The notes beneath the pieces were generated by a model, which saw nothing but the letters and a program-made list of their open reading frames with translations, searched no databases and was not told where the DNA came from. A stretch of DNA of 41,885 bases from Lachnospiraceae bacterium. GTDB lineage: Bacteria > Bacillota > Clostridia > Lachnospirales > Lachnospiraceae. The stretch spans positions 1 to 41,885 of the forward strand of contig JAHZFJ010000032.1 in assembly GCA_019421365.1 (NCBI GenBank). Direction: 5' to 3'. This document shows positions 9,201 to 17,265 of the stretch, in pieces; position 1 is the stretch's first letter; the number at the start of each line of letters is the position of its first letter. The position numbers and the translations under genes are program-made.

Positions 9201-9840
9201 GTACTTGTTAAAGGATCTAGAGATAGAAGAATCGTTATTCCCTATTATGAAGAAAGAGATTGCGATAGAAGAAAATGAGTTTTGTAATATAGCCTTATTA
9301 AGACATTATAGTACAATAGAGACATTAACAGAAGAAGAGGTTGACTTTGTAGATTTTCAAGTGCATCGATTAATGAAGAAAGGGATAGTGATGCCGTTCT
9401 TCAAAGATTTTAAAGGTAAGGTTGCTCTTTCAGAATTATTATTTAATAAATATTATGTTATGTATCGTACGGCTACAGATAAGAGTGTTATTATTCATTA
9501 TTATATGGATCGTAGTGAAGAGTCGGAAAAATCTAATGAATATATTGTGGAGAAGATGAGGGAAGTATTTGCCGGCATCTATGTTAAGGAATTCATGTTA
9601 TTCAGTCATGAAGAGCTGTTATATTATATTACAGAAGATAGTAGTGAAGAAGAAAAAGCGTCGGATAGTATAGAAGCGGGAGAAGTGGCCCTTATGAGTC
9701 AAGATGTTGATACAAAATTTGGTTTAATTAATCTTATGATTACGTCGTATCATATGCAAGATGAGAAAACATTATTAGATACAATGAAGCAATATGTAAC
9801 CCAGAACTATATCATTGATGAATTATTAAAACCATTGTAA
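6295..9840 (+). CDS. Large DUF5717-type protein of unknown function
   Basis: The 1181-aa product has no signal peptide or clear membrane helix and is probably cytoplasmic. The first ~290 residues are rich in beta-strand patterns resembling tandem Ig-like or sandwich domains. The remainder is mostly amphipathic helices of the TPR/solenoid kind, with a distinct C-terminal part from about residue 950 and an acidic Ser/Glu patch near 1120. From memory this matches the family called DUF5717 in Lachnospiraceae. Translation starts at a GTG behind AGGTG. The Hsp70-like gene follows after 40 bases, then two more genes closely spaced in the same direction, so all four are probably one operon. No catalytic motif is recognised; a scaffolding role is possible. 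Confidence 0.8.
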   Translation: MKEKITQFSRGNFEFELPKVMLSDEEIIVEVEQGSSYYGCFTIMTQDHIEMKGLVYSSSRLLIITDEQFCGGENVIRYKFRASGLQVNDEEKGTITCVTSMGEFEIPFHFIVIPPYCITKKGEVRDLFHFTNLAKEDPITALSLFKTDEFVNVFLKKEPTYLGIYNTLMKSTSPSQAMEEFLIAIHKKLPVEIDIDKKELYFEVDKDPFMEKIYIVRSNWGYSEIKLYTDAPFIQLDHKVLWTDNFALNSYPLEVVLDPSKMRVGINYGRIFIKTVHQTIVVPVICKVPHKDRIGNTSTIHLRRYELQLTKNYLNFRMNKIDLQAYIQETSNVLSSLTILEDDIYYDLARTQLYIISDNHEMAKEMLANFANRIDGSKSNAIAYCAYLYLNALYTKDMEVIDAAVESIREFYDSEADWRILWFLLYLDKRYDNKSHKLKDIQRICELGCKSPIMYYEACTVYNSDPSLLHELGNFERILLNWGAKEGYLNQEVIVQYAYLAAREKTFSGVIYHTLIRLYQEKAMPDILYAICAMLIKSEKTENKYFEWYRLGVEAQLKLTSLHEYYMYAISDDEDAYLSHPIYLYYIYNSNLSDNRKAFLYAQIIRNKEENPSIYKTYQKQMERFMYRQLQARQINRNLAVIYNDLLPPEKLDATVSRDISVLMYYHEITCYNPNIKGVCVVHKELENEIYHPLKDGRTVVPVFTENAQIFLVDNNDNRYYDTIPYEVRQLMDYSKYAEVCFVYEKENPLLILNLSELVLNYHRNTQDIVLLYKLAIQIPNLQAWCYKKFLLALINHYHDHYDGELLDEYLKEVDMRLLTASERMDMMEYMIIRDLSDKAMEAIGRFGVALVPKDRLHKLCLKLVMSTSEYNEVLLYLCHEVFKTGMYQDAILEYLVTYYRGATKEMLEIWKAANERNMKLTTYEEGLLGQVLFTENHNVLLGEVFSSYYQKGENRILIRGFITYYAYQYLLKDLEIEESLFPIMKKEIAIEENEFCNIALLRHYSTIETLTEEEVDFVDFQVHRLMKKGIVMPFFKDFKGKVALSELLFNKYYVMYRTATDKSVIIHYYMDRSEESEKSNEYIVEKMREVFAGIYVKEFMLFSHEELLYYITEDSSEEEKASDSIEAGEVALMSQDVDTKFGLINLMITSYHMQDEKTLLDTMKQYVTQNYIIDELLKPL

Positions 9841-9880
9841 GTAAAGTTAGGAAGGTTAATGATTTCGGAAAGGAGTTAAA

Positions 9881-11155
9881 ATGACAGAAGAGAGAAAACT
9901 ATTGGTCGGATTTGACTTATGTAATGACTATTCGCAGATAAGCTGTTATAGTAGAAAGTCATTTGAGCCGGAATCCATCTGTTATACGGACGATGATACG
10001 AAGTATATGATACCCACTGTTCTGGGAGTAAGAAAAGATACTAATGAATGGCTGTTTGGTGAGGATGCTATAGCAAAGGCAAAGTTAGACCAAGCTCTGC
10101 TTATTGATCAATTAGTTGACAGAATCTGCAAGCGCGAAGAATTCTATATTTTTGACGTGAAGGTATCGCCGGAATCAATACTTGAAAAATACTTTAGGAA
10201 ATGCCTAAGCTTGTTAAAACGCTATTATCCTAATGATATGGTAGCGAAATTAGTGGTTACAATACCTACGCTTGATATTAATTTGATTAAGACGATTTAT
10301 AAAGCACTAGAAGCACTTTCTTTAGAAAAAGATCGAGTTTCAATACAAAGTCATACGCAGAGTGCAGTGAGTTTCGCTATGAGTCAAAGTCGTGATTTAT
10401 GGATGAATGATGTGGGTATATTTGATTTTGAAGAAAAGGGACTACAATATTATCAATTAAAGATCAATAGAAAACATGCGCCGATGGCTATCACAGTTAC
10501 ACATAAAGATTTATCAGACACCTTAAGTTTTGATTTACTTGAGGATCTTGATGATAAAGAAAGTCTATCTTATATCTTTGAAAACTTGGCAAAAAGTGTA
10601 CTGTTCAAGCAATTGGTGACTACCTTGTACATGACAGGAAAAGGATTTGAAGGGACTTGGGCTGATGAAGTGTTCAAGCACCTATGCACAGGACGTCGCG
10701 TGTTTAAAGGGCAAAACCTTTATACAAAGGGGGCTTGTTACTATGCGAGACAATTATCAGGTGAAGGAAAGATAGAAGACTATATATACCTAACAGAAGA
10801 GATGATAGCTAGTACTATTGGTATAACACTTTATAAAGATGCTAAGTTGAATGATTATACTTTAGTAAAAGCAGGGACGCTCTGGTATGAAGCTAGTTGC
10901 GAGGTTCAACTGATTTTAGATGACATGAATGAACTGATAATAAGTGTACAAGATTTGTATAGCAAGGAGGTTCATAAATATGAAATCTCATTGGAAGCAT
11001 TAGAAAAACGACCTCCGAAGATGACAAGAATTGAACTTAGAATTGCTTTTTCGGATCCTCATACTTGTATTGTTACAGTGAAAGATATGGGATTTGGAGA
11101 GTATTATCCTTTAACCAATCAAGTATTGGAACAGACGATTATGTTGTCTTATTAA
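9881..11155 (+). CDS. Degenerate Hsp70/actin-fold protein (DUF5716-like)
   Basis: The 424-aa protein follows the Hsp70 nucleotide-binding layout in degenerate form. LLVGFDLCNDYSQISCY stands where phosphate-1 (GIDLGTT) should be. IPTVLGV then WLFGEDAIAKAK resembles the TPSxV...GExA segment, and VVTIPTLDINLIK resembles VITVPAxF. DVGIFDFEEKGLQYY is at phosphate-2 without the GGGT glycines. LYMTGKGFEGTWADE and NLYTKGACYYA sit at the adenosine region. A beta-rich C-terminal part of about 120 residues replaces a full substrate-binding domain. Loss of the phosphate-loop glycines suggests weak or absent ATPase activity. I recall the family as DUF5716. It lies between the DUF5717 gene and two small-protein genes, with an AAAGGAG site. 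Confidence 0.75.
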   Translation: MTEERKLLVGFDLCNDYSQISCYSRKSFEPESICYTDDDTKYMIPTVLGVRKDTNEWLFGEDAIAKAKLDQALLIDQLVDRICKREEFYIFDVKVSPESILEKYFRKCLSLLKRYYPNDMVAKLVVTIPTLDINLIKTIYKALEALSLEKDRVSIQSHTQSAVSFAMSQSRDLWMNDVGIFDFEEKGLQYYQLKINRKHAPMAITVTHKDLSDTLSFDLLEDLDDKESLSYIFENLAKSVLFKQLVTTLYMTGKGFEGTWADEVFKHLCTGRRVFKGQNLYTKGACYYARQLSGEGKIEDYIYLTEEMIASTIGITLYKDAKLNDYTLVKAGTLWYEASCEVQLILDDMNELIISVQDLYSKEVHKYEISLEALEKRPPKMTRIELRIAFSDPHTCIVTVKDMGFGEYYPLTNQVLEQTIMLSY

Positions 11156-11175
11156 GGTTCAGAAAGGAGTACAGT

Positions 11176-12015
11176 ATGGGTAAATTAATATTTTGTACAG
11201 GTCGAGTTACGGAAAAACCGTATACCTTTCCATTTACTAAGACGAAAATCTATTCCATGGATGAATTGAATTATTATCTATATAATAATATCTACCTAAT
11301 ATCAGAGGATACTTTTCAGCTTTCATTATGTGATTGGCTTGAGAACGAGTTGTTATTACCAGAAGTGGCTGAGAAGATTCGTAACTTATTAAACCGCCGT
11401 AATAGCCTAAAGGATATTGTTGTTAGTCTGTTGTGCAGTGCGGATTACTATACAGAACAACAGATTCGCGAACTTATTCAGGTCATGGAACAGATCGAGC
11501 GTATGCCATTGATTAAGAAAAGGAAGATTAAAGCGGATAGCTATCTTATGTTTGGGCAGTATGCGAAGGCTTCGTCGGAGTATGAGGCAATTGTAGATGC
11601 CAAAGAAGCGGCCGTATTTTCTGGGGTCGAATATGGAGATATCTATCACAATTTAGCCGTTGCGAAGGCAAGGACAATCTCTGCTTCAGAAGCTGCTAAA
11701 TTCTATCTATTGGCGTATAGACAAAATCAAAAGGAAGAATCATTGATACAATATCTATATGCATTGTTATTATCAAAGAATATAGATGAGTTCAATGCTG
11801 CCTGTGAAGAATTCTCTATTTCGAGTGAGAGACAAGCACAGTTAGAGGAAGATATATTTATGAAAGAACTTGCAGCACTTGAAACAGCAGATTATGAAAG
11901 TATTGATCGATTAAGTGAATTGAAGAAAGAGGGTAAAGTAGCACAGTACTACAAGGAACTCAAAAACACGATACGACAATATAAGGAAACCTATCGTAAG
12001 GGAATCCTTTCATAG
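11176..12015 (+). CDS. Helical protein of the DUF5717 operon, unknown function
   Basis: The 279-aa soluble protein starts at ATG 11176 behind AGAAAGGAG. The frame is open back to 11065 but that part overlaps the Hsp70-like gene and is rejected. After a short beta-rich start (residues 1-30) the protein is almost all helix. Residues ~130-215 hold TPR-like helix pairs (for example YGDIYHNLAVAKARTISASEA and AAKFYLLAYRQNQ). The C-terminal 60 residues are charged and probably coiled-coil. No enzyme motif is seen. Spacing of 20 and 16 bases to its neighbours indicates cotranscription. A role as adaptor for the Hsp70-like or DUF5717 protein is inference only. Confidence 0.78.
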   Translation: MGKLIFCTGRVTEKPYTFPFTKTKIYSMDELNYYLYNNIYLISEDTFQLSLCDWLENELLLPEVAEKIRNLLNRRNSLKDIVVSLLCSADYYTEQQIRELIQVMEQIERMPLIKKRKIKADSYLMFGQYAKASSEYEAIVDAKEAAVFSGVEYGDIYHNLAVAKARTISASEAAKFYLLAYRQNQKEESLIQYLYALLLSKNIDEFNAACEEFSISSERQAQLEEDIFMKELAALETADYESIDRLSELKKEGKVAQYYKELKNTIRQYKETYRKGILS

Positions 12016-12031
12016 ACTAGGAGTTAAAAAG

Positions 12032-13321
12032 ATGGGATTATTCGGTATATTCAAGAGAAAGAAGATAGAAGAAAAAGATGCTGGTCAAGAGTTTCTAGAA
12101 ATGGCGTACGCTATGAAGAAACTAAAGCAAGATGGATTTGATGAAGAAGCGGACCGTAAACCTATTAATATAGACAAGAATGGTAATCAGGATGAAGAAG
12201 ATACGGTATCGACGGAGATGGAAACTTATGATGTAGATCTTAATTCTAAGCCAGACAGAGAACGTTATATTAGAGGGTATTGTGAGCAAATTATTGAAGC
12301 CGTTAGACAGAATGAAGAAGCAAAGTTAGAGTATCAAGCAGTAACGTCTTATTTGACAGATATCCAAAAGATTGATCGTATTGAAGGGGAAGAGAAAGAA
12401 GCTCTTGTTGATACTGCAAGAAACCTTGTTACTTTGTCGAGAGAACGCCATGAGTATCAGGATAAGCGTGATATTAAACTATCTGAGAAACAATATAAGT
12501 ATTATGAGAAGAATGAGATGACACTTCCGGAAGATATTAAGAAGTTAGAGGAATATGAAGCATATAACACGAAAATCAAGAATGATATGCATCATCTTGA
12601 AGGGGAAAAAAGTGTGTTAAAGCATCAGAAGAAAGAATATGCCGCAACCCAACGTTATCTTAAGAAGATAGCTATAATTACTTCGATACTAGTAGTAACC
12701 ATGTTTGCTTTATTCTATGTACTAGATTCAGTGGCTGGAAAAGACATGCAATTACCATATTTGTTAACAGTAGCTTTAGCAGGTATGAGTGGATTATTCA
12801 TATTTTTAGAAGGTCGCAAGAATGCATATAATTTGAAATTAGCACAAATCAAATTGAATAAGGCAATTACTCTTCTTAATACTGTTAAGATCAAATATGT
12901 AAATAGTACGAATTGTATTGATTATTCTTGTAAGAAGTATAATGTTAATAGTGCATTAGAACTTCGTTTTCAATGGGAACAGTATTGTAAGGCGAAGAAG
13001 ATGCAGCAAGAACTTGTTCGAAATACCGAGAGAATGAATGAGTTTAATATAAAGCTTATGGATCAATTAAAAAAATATGAAGTATCAGATCTTGATATAT
13101 GGACTTATCAAGCAGCTGCGCTTATTGATAACAAAGAAATGGTAGAGATTAGACATAGGCTTAATCTAAGAAGACAAAAGATTCGTGAACGGATTGAATA
13201 TAATACAGGAATTAAAGAAAAAGGTTTTGAGCAGTTAACGAATCTGGTTGAAAAGATTCCAGATGCAAAACAAGAAGTTGCCAATGTATTGGAAGAATAT
13301 CATATTGGCATATCAGTTTAG
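12032..13321 (+). CDS. Coiled-coil membrane protein, last gene of the DUF5717 operon
   Basis: The 429-aa protein has no signal peptide. Residues 1-75 are basic then acidic and look disordered. Residues 80-210 form a long charged coiled coil. Two transmembrane helices follow at about 211-231 and 241-260, separated by a short loop. A second coiled-coil region (270-400) completes it. Both coiled arms should therefore lie on the same, cytoplasmic, side, giving a hairpin-anchored membrane protein. The start has an AGGAG site 16 bases after the preceding stop. It probably anchors or senses something for the upstream products, but nothing in the sequence shows what. Confidence 0.78.
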   Translation: MGLFGIFKRKKIEEKDAGQEFLEMAYAMKKLKQDGFDEEADRKPINIDKNGNQDEEDTVSTEMETYDVDLNSKPDRERYIRGYCEQIIEAVRQNEEAKLEYQAVTSYLTDIQKIDRIEGEEKEALVDTARNLVTLSRERHEYQDKRDIKLSEKQYKYYEKNEMTLPEDIKKLEEYEAYNTKIKNDMHHLEGEKSVLKHQKKEYAATQRYLKKIAIITSILVVTMFALFYVLDSVAGKDMQLPYLLTVALAGMSGLFIFLEGRKNAYNLKLAQIKLNKAITLLNTVKIKYVNSTNCIDYSCKKYNVNSALELRFQWEQYCKAKKMQQELVRNTERMNEFNIKLMDQLKKYEVSDLDIWTYQAAALIDNKEMVEIRHRLNLRRQKIRERIEYNTGIKEKGFEQLTNLVEKIPDAKQEVANVLEEYHIGISV

Positions 13322-13350
13322 GCATATAAGGAGACTTCATAGTAGTTTAG

Positions 13351-13380
13351 CTATAACTATATTGGTACCCAAAGTTATAG
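13351..13380 (+). terminator. Weak hairpin after the DUF5717 operon
   Basis: CTATAACT (13351-13358) pairs with AGTTATAG (13373-13380), and the loop contains a further TTGG/CCAA pairing. No T-run follows, so it is only a possible terminator. It is the only structure between the operon and the next promoter. Confidence 0.3.
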
Positions 13381-13421
13381 TATCTATGAATAAATAATAT
13401 ACAAAAAAGTTTCAGTTTTTA

Positions 13422-13450
13422 TTGACAAAAAGTAGAAACGTGAGTATTAT
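13422..13450 (+). promoter_or_regulatory. Promoter of the trp transporter T-box leader
   Basis: TTGACA (13422-13427) and TATTAT (13445-13450) have an ideal 17-base spacer. The start of transcription is expected near 13457, directly before T-box stem I. Confidence 0.8.
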
Positions 13451-13456
13451 ATAACC

Positions 13457-13728
13457 AATGAATATGAAAAACCGTTGAGAAAGAGGAGTAATTCGTATAT
13501 GAGATCACAGAGAGCTGCTGTTGGTGGGAATGCAGTATGGAATGTATGAATGAATGGGCTTTCGAGGGCAACCCCGAATTTTATAGTAGGTGTTGACGGG
13601 AACCATACCTGTTACAAATATGGCACATATGATGGTATGTGAAAAGAGTGGGCATTAGCCAATTTGAGTGGTACCGCGGAATTGTTAGAATCCGTCTCAG
13701 GAATATTTTTCTTGAGGCGTTTTTTTTA
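13457..13728 (+). promoter_or_regulatory. T-box leader, tryptophan specifier
   Basis: All T-box landmarks are present. AGAGAG with the following stem I distal region lies at about 13509-13535. The specifier context gaaTGGgctttcgag places TGG at 13555-13557. The T-box sequence TGGTACCGCG is at 13669-13678, and the competing terminator is at 13692-13727. Uncharged tRNA-Trp would pair with TGG and the T-box bulge, favour the antiterminator and allow transcription of the ABC importer downstream. The Trp reading is supported by the gene context. ATG one base earlier is not in the usual position after GAA. Confidence 0.9.
13692..13727 (+). terminator. Conditional terminator of the Trp T-box
   Basis: The stem pairs cgtctcag-type sequence (13693-13700) with ttgaggcg (13712-13719), with one G-T pair, followed by eight T residues. 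The 5' arm overlaps the antiterminator, as expected for a T-box switch. Confidence 0.88.
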
Positions 13729-13825
13729 TGCCAAAATTGAAACGGTATTATTGATAATAACATTTTTGTTTGGGTAGCGCTCAATATGAGAACGGGAATT
13801 TATCATTATTCATGTTATGAATATA

Positions 13826-13887
13826 AGGTTGAAAGAAAAAAACAATTATGAAAGGAGCCATGTACTGCGCACTTTCAACCTATTTTT
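13826..13887 (+). terminator. Second hairpin with T-run between T-box and trpX
   Basis: AGGTTGAAAG (13826-13835) pairs perfectly with CTTTCAACCT (13872-13881), and a T-run (13883-13888) follows. The 36-base loop carries AAAGGAG and an ATG at 13860. It could be a second terminator or attenuator downstream of the T-box switch. Confidence 0.45.
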
Positions 13888-13932
13888 TAAGGCAGTGGCA
13901 CAAAAAAGTTTGTGTTATGCATGGGTGTAGAT

Positions 13933-14997
13933 ATGAGAAAATCAAAGAAAGTTTTAGCAGTAGTTTTAAGTACGGTAATGGCAATGACAATGTTAGTAGG
14001 CTGTGGTTCTAAGATAAATAATAATAGTATTAAAGAAACAACAGGTGAAGGCGTTAATACAGAAAGTAATGGGGACGAATATACAATTGGAATTGGACAA
14101 TTTGCTCAACATGGTTCACTAGATAATTGTAGAGAAGGTTTCATTGCAGGGCTAAAAGAAGAAGGAATCGAAGATGGAAAGAATCTTGTTATCAAATACG
14201 ATAATGCCAATGCTGATACAGGAACTGCCGCACAAATTGCAACAAATTATGTAGCAAATAAAGTTGATCTAATCTGTGGAATCGCAACACCAATGGCACA
14301 AAGTGCATATGGTGCAGCCAGAGATGCTGGCATACCAGTAATCTTTACAGCTGTTACGGATCCAATTCTTGCGGAGCTTGCTAAGGAAGATGGAACTCCT
14401 GTTGGAGAGATTACAGGAACTTCAGATAAGTTACCAGTAAAGCAACAATTAGAGATGATCCGCAAGACTCTACCAGACGCTAAAAAGATTGGTATTATGT
14501 ATACTACCAGCGAAGTTAATTCGGAATCTGCTATTGCTGATTATGAAGCAGCAGCTGCTGAATATGGATTTGAAATCGTTAAAGGTGCAATTGCAACTGC
14601 AACCGATATCCCATTAGTTGCGGATGACATACTCGGTAAAGTAGATTGTTTGACTAATATCACAGATAATACTGTAGTTAGTGGATTGCCAACAATTCTA
14701 GCAAAAGCGAATGCCAAGAATATTCCTGTATTTGGTAGTGAAATAGAGCAAGTAAAGATAGGTTGTCTAGCAGCTGTAGGTCTTGATTATTTTGAACTTG
14801 GAAAACAAACAGGCGTAATGGCCGCTAAAGTGCTAAAAGGCGAGAAAAAAGCAAGTGAGATTAACTTTGAAATTATCGAAGAAGGTAGCTTCTATGGTAA
14901 TACAGCAGTTGCTGAACAATTAGGAATTACTATTCCAACTGAGTTAACTAATAAAGCGGTTGAGATGTTTAATACTATCGAAGAAGTAGCGGAATAA
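13933..14997 (+). CDS. trpX: Tryptophan ABC transporter substrate-binding lipoprotein (TrpX type)
   Basis: The 354-aa protein has a lipoprotein signal (basic start, hydrophobic core, lipobox LVGC with Cys at residue 24), a short polar linker, and an ABC substrate-binding domain of the PF04392 type. Recognisable segments are GIGQFAQHGSLDNCREGF at the start of the domain and GIMYTTSEVNSESA between the lobes. It captures substrate outside the membrane for the permease and ATPase encoded next. I chose ATG 13933 because it begins the signal peptide. The GTG at 13912 would add seven residues, and neither has a strong ribosome site. The Trp-specific T-box upstream makes tryptophan the likely substrate. 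Confidence 0.9.
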   Translation: MRKSKKVLAVVLSTVMAMTMLVGCGSKINNNSIKETTGEGVNTESNGDEYTIGIGQFAQHGSLDNCREGFIAGLKEEGIEDGKNLVIKYDNANADTGTAAQIATNYVANKVDLICGIATPMAQSAYGAARDAGIPVIFTAVTDPILAELAKEDGTPVGEITGTSDKLPVKQQLEMIRKTLPDAKKIGIMYTTSEVNSESAIADYEAAAAEYGFEIVKGAIATATDIPLVADDILGKVDCLTNITDNTVVSGLPTILAKANAKNIPVFGSEIEQVKIGCLAAVGLDYFELGKQTGVMAAKVLKGEKKASEINFEIIEEGSFYGNTAVAEQLGITIPTELTNKAVEMFNTIEEVAE

Positions 14998-15082
14998 ATG
15001 ATTATGTAAGCAAATTATACTGGCTTGCCTACTACAATGAAAAGGTTAAAGTAAGTTAGTACGAAACAAAGGAGGAGCAGTT

Positions 15083-16003
15083 ATGTTCACATATATATAT
15101 AATTTATTTGTTAGTATTGGTAATCAACGAGATAGTATACTAATTCAAGGGCTAATCTTTGCTATATTGGCCCTTGGAGTATACATAACATATAAGATTC
15201 TTGATTTTCCAGATTTGTCAGTGGACGGAACGTTTCCTCTTGGAGCAGCAGTTACAGCTGTTATGATTACCAAAGGAGTTAATCCATTTGTGACATTACC
15301 TGTGGCATTCCTATGCGGAGCTTTCTTCGGTATGTTAACAGGAGTGATTCATGTTAAACTTAAGGTTCGAGATTTATTAGCTGGTATTATAATTAGTACT
15401 GCGCTTTATACAGTAAATTTAAGAATTGCGGGTAAAGCTAACGTACCATTCTTTTCAAAAGATACAATCTTCACCAGTGGCATAATAGGAAAGTTGTTAA
15501 AGAATATGGAAGCAACTTATGTAAAGATTATTGTGGTTGCGTTTATTGTAGTGTTATTAAAGGTTCTACTTGATTTATATCTCAAAACTCGTTCTGGATA
15601 TCTATTACGTGCTACAGGAGATAACAGTACCTTAGTAACATCTCTTGGTAAAGATAAAGGATTGGTTAAGATTCTAGGGTTAAGTATTGCCAATGGTTTA
15701 GCAGCACTAGCAGGTTGTATCTATGCTCAAGATCAATCATATTTTGATATAACTATGGGTACTGGTATGGTAATGCTTGGACTTGCGAGTGTTATTATTG
15801 GAATTAGTGTATTCAGAGGAATTCGTTTTATGAAACCAACTACAGCAGTTGTGATTGGCAGTGTTATATATAAATTATGTATTGCTATCGCAATTGCAGC
15901 AGGTCTAGGCGCGAATGATTTGAAATTAGTGTATTCAGTATTGTTCCTAGTAATCTTAGTTTCAACTAGAGAACGTAGAAAGAAGGTGAGAGAGAATGCT
16001 TGA
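15083..16003 (+). CDS. trpY: Tryptophan ABC transporter permease (TrpY type)
   Basis: The 306-aa integral membrane protein has eight or more hydrophobic segments. It matches branched-chain-type importer permeases, with the DFPDLSVDGTFPLGAAVTA region near residues 45-62 and the GLSIANGLAALAGCIYAQ motif near 205-222, the latter close to the ATPase-contacting loop. It starts behind a strong AGGAGG site 86 bases after trpX. Its last 8 bases overlap the ATPase gene, indicating translational coupling. Substrate assignment rests on the Trp T-box at the head of the operon. Confidence 0.9.
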   Translation: MFTYIYNLFVSIGNQRDSILIQGLIFAILALGVYITYKILDFPDLSVDGTFPLGAAVTAVMITKGVNPFVTLPVAFLCGAFFGMLTGVIHVKLKVRDLLAGIIISTALYTVNLRIAGKANVPFFSKDTIFTSGIIGKLLKNMEATYVKIIVVAFIVVLLKVLLDLYLKTRSGYLLRATGDNSTLVTSLGKDKGLVKILGLSIANGLAALAGCIYAQDQSYFDITMGTGMVMLGLASVIIGISVFRGIRFMKPTTAVVIGSVIYKLCIAIAIAAGLGANDLKLVYSVLFLVILVSTRERRKKVRENA

Positions 16004-16769
16004 GTTAAAGAACATCTATAAGTATTATAATCCAGGAACTATTAGTGAAGTATGTCTATTCAAAGATTTTAATCTTCAGATTAAAGACAACGAATTCGTA
16101 TCGGTAGTTGGTAGTAATGGATCAGGTAAGACTTCTATGCTGAATATAATATGTGGAAGTATACCTATTGATCAAGGTCAGATTTTAATAAATGATGTGG
16201 ATATTACAAAGATGAAAGAATTCAAACGTCAAAGAAGAATTGGGCGTGTCTATCAAAATCCTGCTCTAGGTACTTGTCCACATATGACAGTACTTGAGAA
16301 TATGGCAATCGCAGACAACAAAGGGAAACCATTCAATTTACGTTTTGGAACTAATCGATCACGAATTGACTATTATAGAGATAGTTTGAAATCATTGAAA
16401 TTAGGTTTAGAGGATAAGATGGATCTAAAAGTCGGTTCTCTCTCTGGTGGTCAAAGGCAAGCGATGGCTTTGCTTATGACTATAATGACTCCAATTGATT
16501 TCTTGATTTTAGATGAACATACAGCAGCACTTGATCCTAAGACAGCTGATTTGATCATGGAGATTACAGGTAATATAGTCAGGGAGAAGAAGTTAACAAC
16601 AATTATGGTCACGCATAATCTTCGTTATGCAATACAATATGGAAACAGACTGATTATGATGCATCAAGGAGAAGCAATTATGGATAAGAATGAGATGCAA
16701 AAGGAAGCTATGTGCGTAGAAGATATTCTTGAGGTATTCAATCGTATCAGTATTGAATGTGGGAATTAA
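15996..16769 (+). CDS. trpZ: Tryptophan ABC transporter ATP-binding protein (TrpZ type)
   Basis: The 257-aa ATPase has Walker A GSNGSGKTS (about residues 39-47), the Q-loop in VYQNPALGTC, the ABC signature LSGGQRQAMAL, Walker B FLILDEHTAALDP and the H-loop in MVTHNL. It powers import by the permease encoded just before it, which it overlaps by 8 bases. In Walker B, DEHTAALDP replaces the more common DEPT. The same His is common among ATPases of this importer family, so I do not read it as damage. Confidence 0.92.
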   Translation: MLELKNIYKYYNPGTISEVCLFKDFNLQIKDNEFVSVVGSNGSGKTSMLNIICGSIPIDQGQILINDVDITKMKEFKRQRRIGRVYQNPALGTCPHMTVLENMAIADNKGKPFNLRFGTNRSRIDYYRDSLKSLKLGLEDKMDLKVGSLSGGQRQAMALLMTIMTPIDFLILDEHTAALDPKTADLIMEITGNIVREKKLTTIMVTHNLRYAIQYGNRLIMMHQGEAIMDKNEMQKEAMCVEDILEVFNRISIECGN

Positions 16770-16823
16770 AAAATATTTTATGCTCTTTTAAAGTTTGATA
16801 ATTTGTGTATGGCACAAATTGCC

Positions 16824-16847
16824 GTGTGAAAAATTTATTTTTCACAC
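16824..16847. terminator. Perfect hairpin after the trp transporter operon
   Basis: GTGTGAAAAA (16824-16833) pairs with TTTTTCACAC (16838-16847) around a 4-base loop. The T-run lies inside the stem rather than after it, so termination efficiency is uncertain. It ends ten bases before the next promoter. Confidence 0.5.
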
Positions 16848-16856
16848 TATTCCCAC

Positions 16857-16885
16857 TTGACAGATTGCATGCTTTGTCATAACAT
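16857..16885 (+). promoter_or_regulatory. Promoter of the valS T-box leader
   Basis: TTGACA (16857-16862) is followed after 17 bases by TAACAT (16880-16885). A second possible -10, TATAAA, lies at 16889-16894. Confidence 0.65.
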
Positions 16886-16891
16886 AGTATA

Positions 16892-17230
16892 AAATGATAA
16901 ATGTTATGATGGAGAGGATTAGATATGTAATCTTTGCAGAGAGGAATGTCCGGAGGCTGTGAGGCGTTCTAAGGTAGTGCATATTGAAGGTAGCTCTTGA
17001 ACAGGATTTCTGAACAAATGCGGCTTGTGCCATGTGAAGTAGGAAATCACGCTTTAGTCCCGTTATAGACTAATAAGGTGAATTATTATGACAATAGAAT
17101 TTTCTATTGTTTGGTATTCTTATTATAGTATTAGGAAACTTTGTTTAGTTAATACTTAATTAAAAGAGTACAGATTCATAAATTAAGGTGGTACCACGGC
17201 TCTTCGTCCTTTTGATGAAGAGCCTTTTTT
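16892..17230 (+). promoter_or_regulatory. T-box leader, valine specifier
   Basis: Stem I carries the AGAGAG-type motif (near 16938). The specifier context gaagGTAgctcttgaa aligns with the Trp leader's gaaTGGgctttcgag, giving GTA (16990-16992) for valine. The T-box TGGTACCACGG (17189-17199) and a strong terminator follow. Uncharged tRNA-Val should stabilise the antiterminator and switch on valS, which agrees with the downstream gene. An AT-rich insert lies between stem I and the antiterminator (about 17080-17160). Confidence 0.92.
17199..17230 (+). terminator. Conditional terminator of the Val T-box
   Basis: GGCTCTTCGTC (17199-17208, with the next base) pairs with GATGAAGAGCC (17214-17224), with one G-T pair, and six T residues follow. 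Confidence 0.92.
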
Positions 17231-17265
17231 ATGTAATTTTATAATAGCATAAAAGGTACTCCTAA

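Noticed and set aside
13581..13784. 67-codon minus-strand frame across the Trp T-box
   Set aside because: It covers structured leader RNA, including the antiterminator and terminator, and has no ribosome site.
15996..16769. Defective Walker B (DEHT in place of DEPT) in the trp transporter ATPase
   Set aside because: Catalytic acids are intact and this substitution is usual in ATPases of this importer type.
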